In this document: positions 62,363 to 64,000 of the stretch, piece by piece
How the letters are laid out: the number at the start of each line of letters is the position of its first letter
Numbering within the stretch: the first letter of the stretch is position 1
Assembly (NCBI RefSeq): GCF_003254505.1
Contig: NZ_QFYP01000001.1
Coordinates: forward strand, 2,650,001 to 2,714,000
DNA from: Phenylobacterium hankyongense
GTDB lineage: Bacteria; Pseudomonadota; Alphaproteobacteria; Caulobacterales; Caulobacteraceae
Length of the DNA stretch: 64,000 nucleotides
Direction of reading: 5' to 3'
Program-made: the position numbers and the translations under genes
The notes under the pieces: model-generated
Database searches by the model: none
Seen by the model: only the letters and a program-made list of their open reading frames with translations
What the model was told of the DNA's origin: nothing

Positions 62363-62390
62363 AAGGGCGGCTCCGGGAGGAGCCGCCCTT
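62363..62390 (+). terminator. Strong hairpin after the TonB receptor gene
   Basis: AAGGGCGGCTCC (62363-62374), GGGA loop, GGAGCCGCCCTT (62379-62390): a perfect 12-bp stem ending in TT, 26 nt after the receptor stop. The best intrinsic-terminator candidate in this half of the window. Confidence 0.75.
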
Positions 62391-62514
62391 CTGACTCGCC
62401 CGCATTTCTCACGCTGCGGCTCTGGATCGTGGCGAATTGAGCGATAGTCGGCACTGGAGCGGTGTAGCGAGGGCGGGCTAGCGGGCCGTTGAAGAAGTCC
62501 GCAGCGGTGCGCGA

Positions 62515-62814
62515 CTAGCTAGCTTTGGACAGTGGCGCGATCGCGACCTCGCCGGCCATCGCCGCCACCTTCGGCGAACAGCTATAGGGATCGTTCCTGT
62601 AGACAGGAACCAGCGTCATCAGCTCCACTCTGACGAACGATATCATGCATGGGCTCGGCGTCAGCGGGTTCGGGGCGCAGCTCAGCAGCGCTGTGCTCAA
62701 TACGGCGAGAGCCGGGATGAGCGACAGAGCAATCAGGCGGCCTGCCGCTGCTGTTCGAGGGCCTCGGTGATCTCCTGGAACACCGCCACCGGATCGGCGC
62801 CCAGTGACTTGCAC
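62515..62814 (-). CDS. Possible small lipoprotein-like frame
   Basis: A frame from GTG 62814 inside the XRE gene reads on past the XRE stop as RLIALSLIPALAVLSTALLSC, then NPLTPSPCMISFVRVELMTL and ends at 62515. The LLSC could be a lipobox, but the only initiators lie within the XRE gene and composition is less G+C-rich than neighbours. May be a decayed gene. The rest of 62337-62732 holds only the terminator. Confidence 0.25.
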   Translation of the reverse strand: MQVTGRRSGGGVPGDHRGPRTAAAGRLIALSLIPALAVLSTALLSCAPNPLTPSPCMISFVRVELMTLVPVYRNDPYSCSPKVAAMAGEVAIAPLSKAS

Positions 62815-62993
62815 ATCAGGTAGAACTCGCGCAGCTCCACCCGGCGCTGGCGCTGTTCGATCATGTTGATGTGCGATTGCGACTTTCCGAGGCGCGCCGC
62901 GAGGCTGCGCTGCGACACCCCCGCACGCCGACGGGTGGCGACCAGGATGTCGATCATGATCCTGTAGTCTTCGCTGAAGATCGGGCTGGCCAT
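62733..62993 (-). CDS. XRE-family helix-turn-helix regulator, 86 aa
   Basis: MASPIFSEDYRIMIDILVATRRRAGVSQRSLAARLGKSQSHINMIEQRQRRV is a classical Cro/C1-type HTH (helices about 23-60, Q-S-H-I-N-M recognition helix), followed by ELREFYLMCKSLGADPVAVFQEI, the usual HTH_3 end. Target unknown. It lies 25 nt downstream of the NIPSNAP gene stop on the same strand and could be co-transcribed with it. Confidence 0.85.
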   Translation of the reverse strand: MASPIFSEDYRIMIDILVATRRRAGVSQRSLAARLGKSQSHINMIEQRQRRVELREFYLMCKSLGADPVAVFQEITEALEQQRQAA

Positions 62994-63018
62994 CGGGGTG
63001 CTCGGGTCTGGGGTGCGG

Positions 63019-63486
63019 TTAGCGGGCGAGCTTGAGGTGGGGGGAGTAGTCGGTCATCCGCATGAAAACGGAATCGACCTTCTCCACGAGCTTGCCGTCG
63101 GCTTCGGAGGCCTTGGCGACCGCCTGCCACTCGGGATCGGCGCGGAAGGCGTCCCAGGCGGCGTCGCGCGCGGCGCGGCTGGGGAAGGCCAGGATGTAGA
63201 CGACCTGGCCGTTGGCGGTGTCCTCCTGGTTCCAGTAGGCCACCGACTGCATGTGATGCTTGGCGAACAGCTTCAGGGTATGGTCGCGGAAGCGGGCGTT
63301 CAGCGCGTCGAGCTTGCCCGGCGCCACGTGATAGGTCCGCAACTCGTAGATGCCGTCCGTGGACAGGGTCTGGGCCCGGCTGAGCGTCGAGGCGCCGGCC
63401 AGCGCCAGGCCGGCCAGCAGCATGGGCGCCATGCGGCGCAGGCCGCCGCGCCGCCGTCCCTGGGCCGATGTTCCGTCTTGCGCCAC
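63019..63486 (-). CDS. Exported NIPSNAP-family protein
   Basis: 155 aa from GTG 63486, with GGAGAGAG just upstream. An arginine-rich signal region (RRRGGLRRMAPMLLAGLALAGASTLSRAQ) suggests Tat or Sec export. The mature part has the ferredoxin-like NIPSNAP pattern YELRTYHVAPGKLDALNARFRDHTLKLFAKH, VAYWNQEDTANGQVVYILAFPSRAARDAAWDAFRADPEW. Role unknown in bacteria. A perfect ACTGTATACAGT palindrome lies about 33 nt before the start codon, so it appears to belong to the GntR regulon. Confidence 0.8.
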   Translation of the reverse strand: MAQDGTSAQGRRRGGLRRMAPMLLAGLALAGASTLSRAQTLSTDGIYELRTYHVAPGKLDALNARFRDHTLKLFAKHHMQSVAYWNQEDTANGQVVYILAFPSRAARDAAWDAFRADPEWQAVAKASEADGKLVEKVDSVFMRMTDYSPHLKLAR

Positions 63487-63518
63487 GTTCGCTCTCTCCA
63501 GGCCCGCTATCGATGTCT

Positions 63519-63530
63519 ACTGTATACAGT
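63519..63530. promoter_or_regulatory. GntR-type palindrome, site 4 (before the NIPSNAP gene)
   Basis: ACTGTATACAGT, a perfect 12-bp palindrome and the best instance of the motif. Placed 33 nt before the NIPSNAP start codon on the minus strand. Confidence 0.6.
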
Positions 63531-63588
63531 TGCGTCGATCAATGCTATGCCCTTCGGGAGGCTTGATCTTCTCTTGAGCGGGCAAGCC

Positions 63589-63644
63589 TTGCCTCCCTCA
63601 GGCAACCTTGACGCCAGCTGCCTAGCGCAGCTGGCGTTCTGTTT
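63589..63644 (+). ncRNA. Candidate small RNA end: tandem hairpins with intrinsic terminator
   Basis: TTGCCT-CCCTC-AGGCAA (63589-63605) can form a first hairpin (alternatively GGCAA-gcc-TTGCC, 63581-63593). It is followed by ACGCCAGCTGC (63611-63621), loop CTAGC, GCAGCTGGCGT (63627-63637), then TCTGTTT. This last is an 11-bp stem with a T-rich tail, the clearest intrinsic terminator seen here, yet no plus-strand gene ends before it. A transcript starting near the palindrome at 63519 would be about 110 nt. The 304-bp gap 63487-63790 contains this and two GntR-type sites. Confidence 0.4.
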
Positions 63645-63702
63645 CGAGCGTCTGCGGGACGGTGTCGCCGAAATTTCGCAGGGCTGGTGACTCACGCTCA
63701 GA

Positions 63703-63714
63703 ACTGTATACTAT
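63703..63714. promoter_or_regulatory. GntR-type palindrome, site 5 (before the SOD gene)
   Basis: ACTGTATACTAT, about 77 nt before the start of the SOD gene. It includes TATACT, a good -10 candidate (63707-63712), in an A/T-rich patch TATACTATAGACCATATGG. Confidence 0.5.
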
Positions 63715-63790
63715 AGACCATATGGAACCCCGATCCGGCCGCGAGCCGGGTCAAAAGCGGGGACTGAACGTTCGGGGTCGGGGAGGGGTG

Positions 63791-64000
63791 ATGGGGTCTG
63801 CAGGCGTCAATCGCCGCGGGGTGTTGGCGCTCACGGGCGCGGCCGCCGCCGCCGTGACCCCGGCCGTCGCCAGCGCCCAGGCGCAGCCCGCCGGACGCCC
63901 TTTCCAGCTCCAGCCGCAGCCGCTGCCGTTCGACCCGAAGAGCATTCCCGGCCTCTCCGAGAAGCTGCTCGTCAGCCACCACGACAACAACTACGCCTCG
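63791..64000 (+). CDS. Tat-exported Fe-type superoxide dismutase, N-terminal fragment
   Basis: Seventy codons are visible from ATG 63791 (GGGAGGGG just upstream); the rest lies outside the window. A twin-arginine signal NRRGVLALTGAAAAAVTPAV precedes a cleavage region SAQAQPAG. Then LPFDPKSIPGLSEKLLVSHHDNNYAS matches the N-terminal helix of a divergent group of Fe/Mn superoxide dismutases, including the first His metal ligand region (SHHDNNY). It would detoxify superoxide in the periplasm. Recognition rests on the N-terminus only. Confidence 0.65.
   Translation, partial: MGSAGVNRRGVLALTGAAAAAVTPAVASAQAQPAGRPFQLQPQPLPFDPKSIPGLSEKLLVSHHDNNYAS

Overview
The window is high-G+C DNA (about 70 % by eye) that reads as a free-living alphaproteobacterial chromosome, most likely Caulobacterales (Caulobacter/Phenylobacterium-like). 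The main reasons are a mreB-mreC-mreD-mrdA-rodA cluster, an alphaproteobacterial cysD-cysNC pair, a Coq4-type ubiquinone protein, DUF4169/DUF2171 small proteins, a large TonB-dependent receptor, and a sugar-acid dehydratase that closely resembles, from memory, Caulobacter XylD. No phage, IS element, integrase, CRISPR array, rRNA or complete tRNA was seen.

Layout. 1-10.3 kb: mixed housekeeping genes (probable prmA start, uvrD, coq4, aspartate aminotransferase) with several small conserved proteins, three consecutive tiny membrane proteins and an RTX protein. 10.3-18.6 kb: leuA behind a candidate leucine-rich leader peptide, a DMT exporter, a two-gene ABC exporter, and a modE-modABC molybdate operon with a textbook-like ModE palindrome just before modE. 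18.7-24.8 kb: the elongasome cluster mreB-mreC-mreD-mrdA-rodA. 24.9-33.3 kb: small enzymes (hydrolases, amidase, zinc-independent MDR oxidoreductase) and two MFS transporters. 33.3-36.2 kb: sulfate activation (cysD, cysNC). 36.4-39.9 kb: a diheme-quinoprotein fusion coupled to a periplasmic metallo-beta-lactamase-fold protein. 40-44.2 kb: efp with its modification enzymes epmA and epmB, then another MFS transporter.

The most interesting part is 36-64 kb. Five copies of the same palindrome (core CTGTATAC, full form ACTGTATACAGT) lie in promoter regions: before the diheme-quinoprotein operon, before a glucose-dehydrogenase-like quinoprotein, in the divergent promoter of a FadR-type GntR regulator, before a secreted NIPSNAP protein, and before a Tat-exported superoxide dismutase. 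I propose that the GntR protein encoded at 49765-50484 binds them. At the GntR locus the palindrome overlaps the -10 of a good promoter (TTGACA, 16 bp, TAGTAT) that drives an MFS sugar-acid transporter, an SDR, a XylD-like dehydratase, a FAH-family hydrolase and glcD-glcE-glcF. The other arm of the locus carries a 2-keto-3-deoxy-acid 4-dehydrogenase-like SDR. Together these genes fit a complete route: sugar acid -> 2-keto-3-deoxy acid -> 2,4-diketo-3-deoxy acid -> pyruvate + glycolate (from a pentonate) or lactate (from a 6-deoxyhexonate), with the C2/C3 acid oxidised by GlcDEF. Periplasmic quinoproteins and c-type cytochromes could supply the sugar acid, a TonB receptor could bring the sugar across the outer membrane, and the secreted SOD could deal with respiratory by-products. 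The substrate, the regulator-site pairing and the regulon are inferences. The gene families and the sites are read directly from the sequence.
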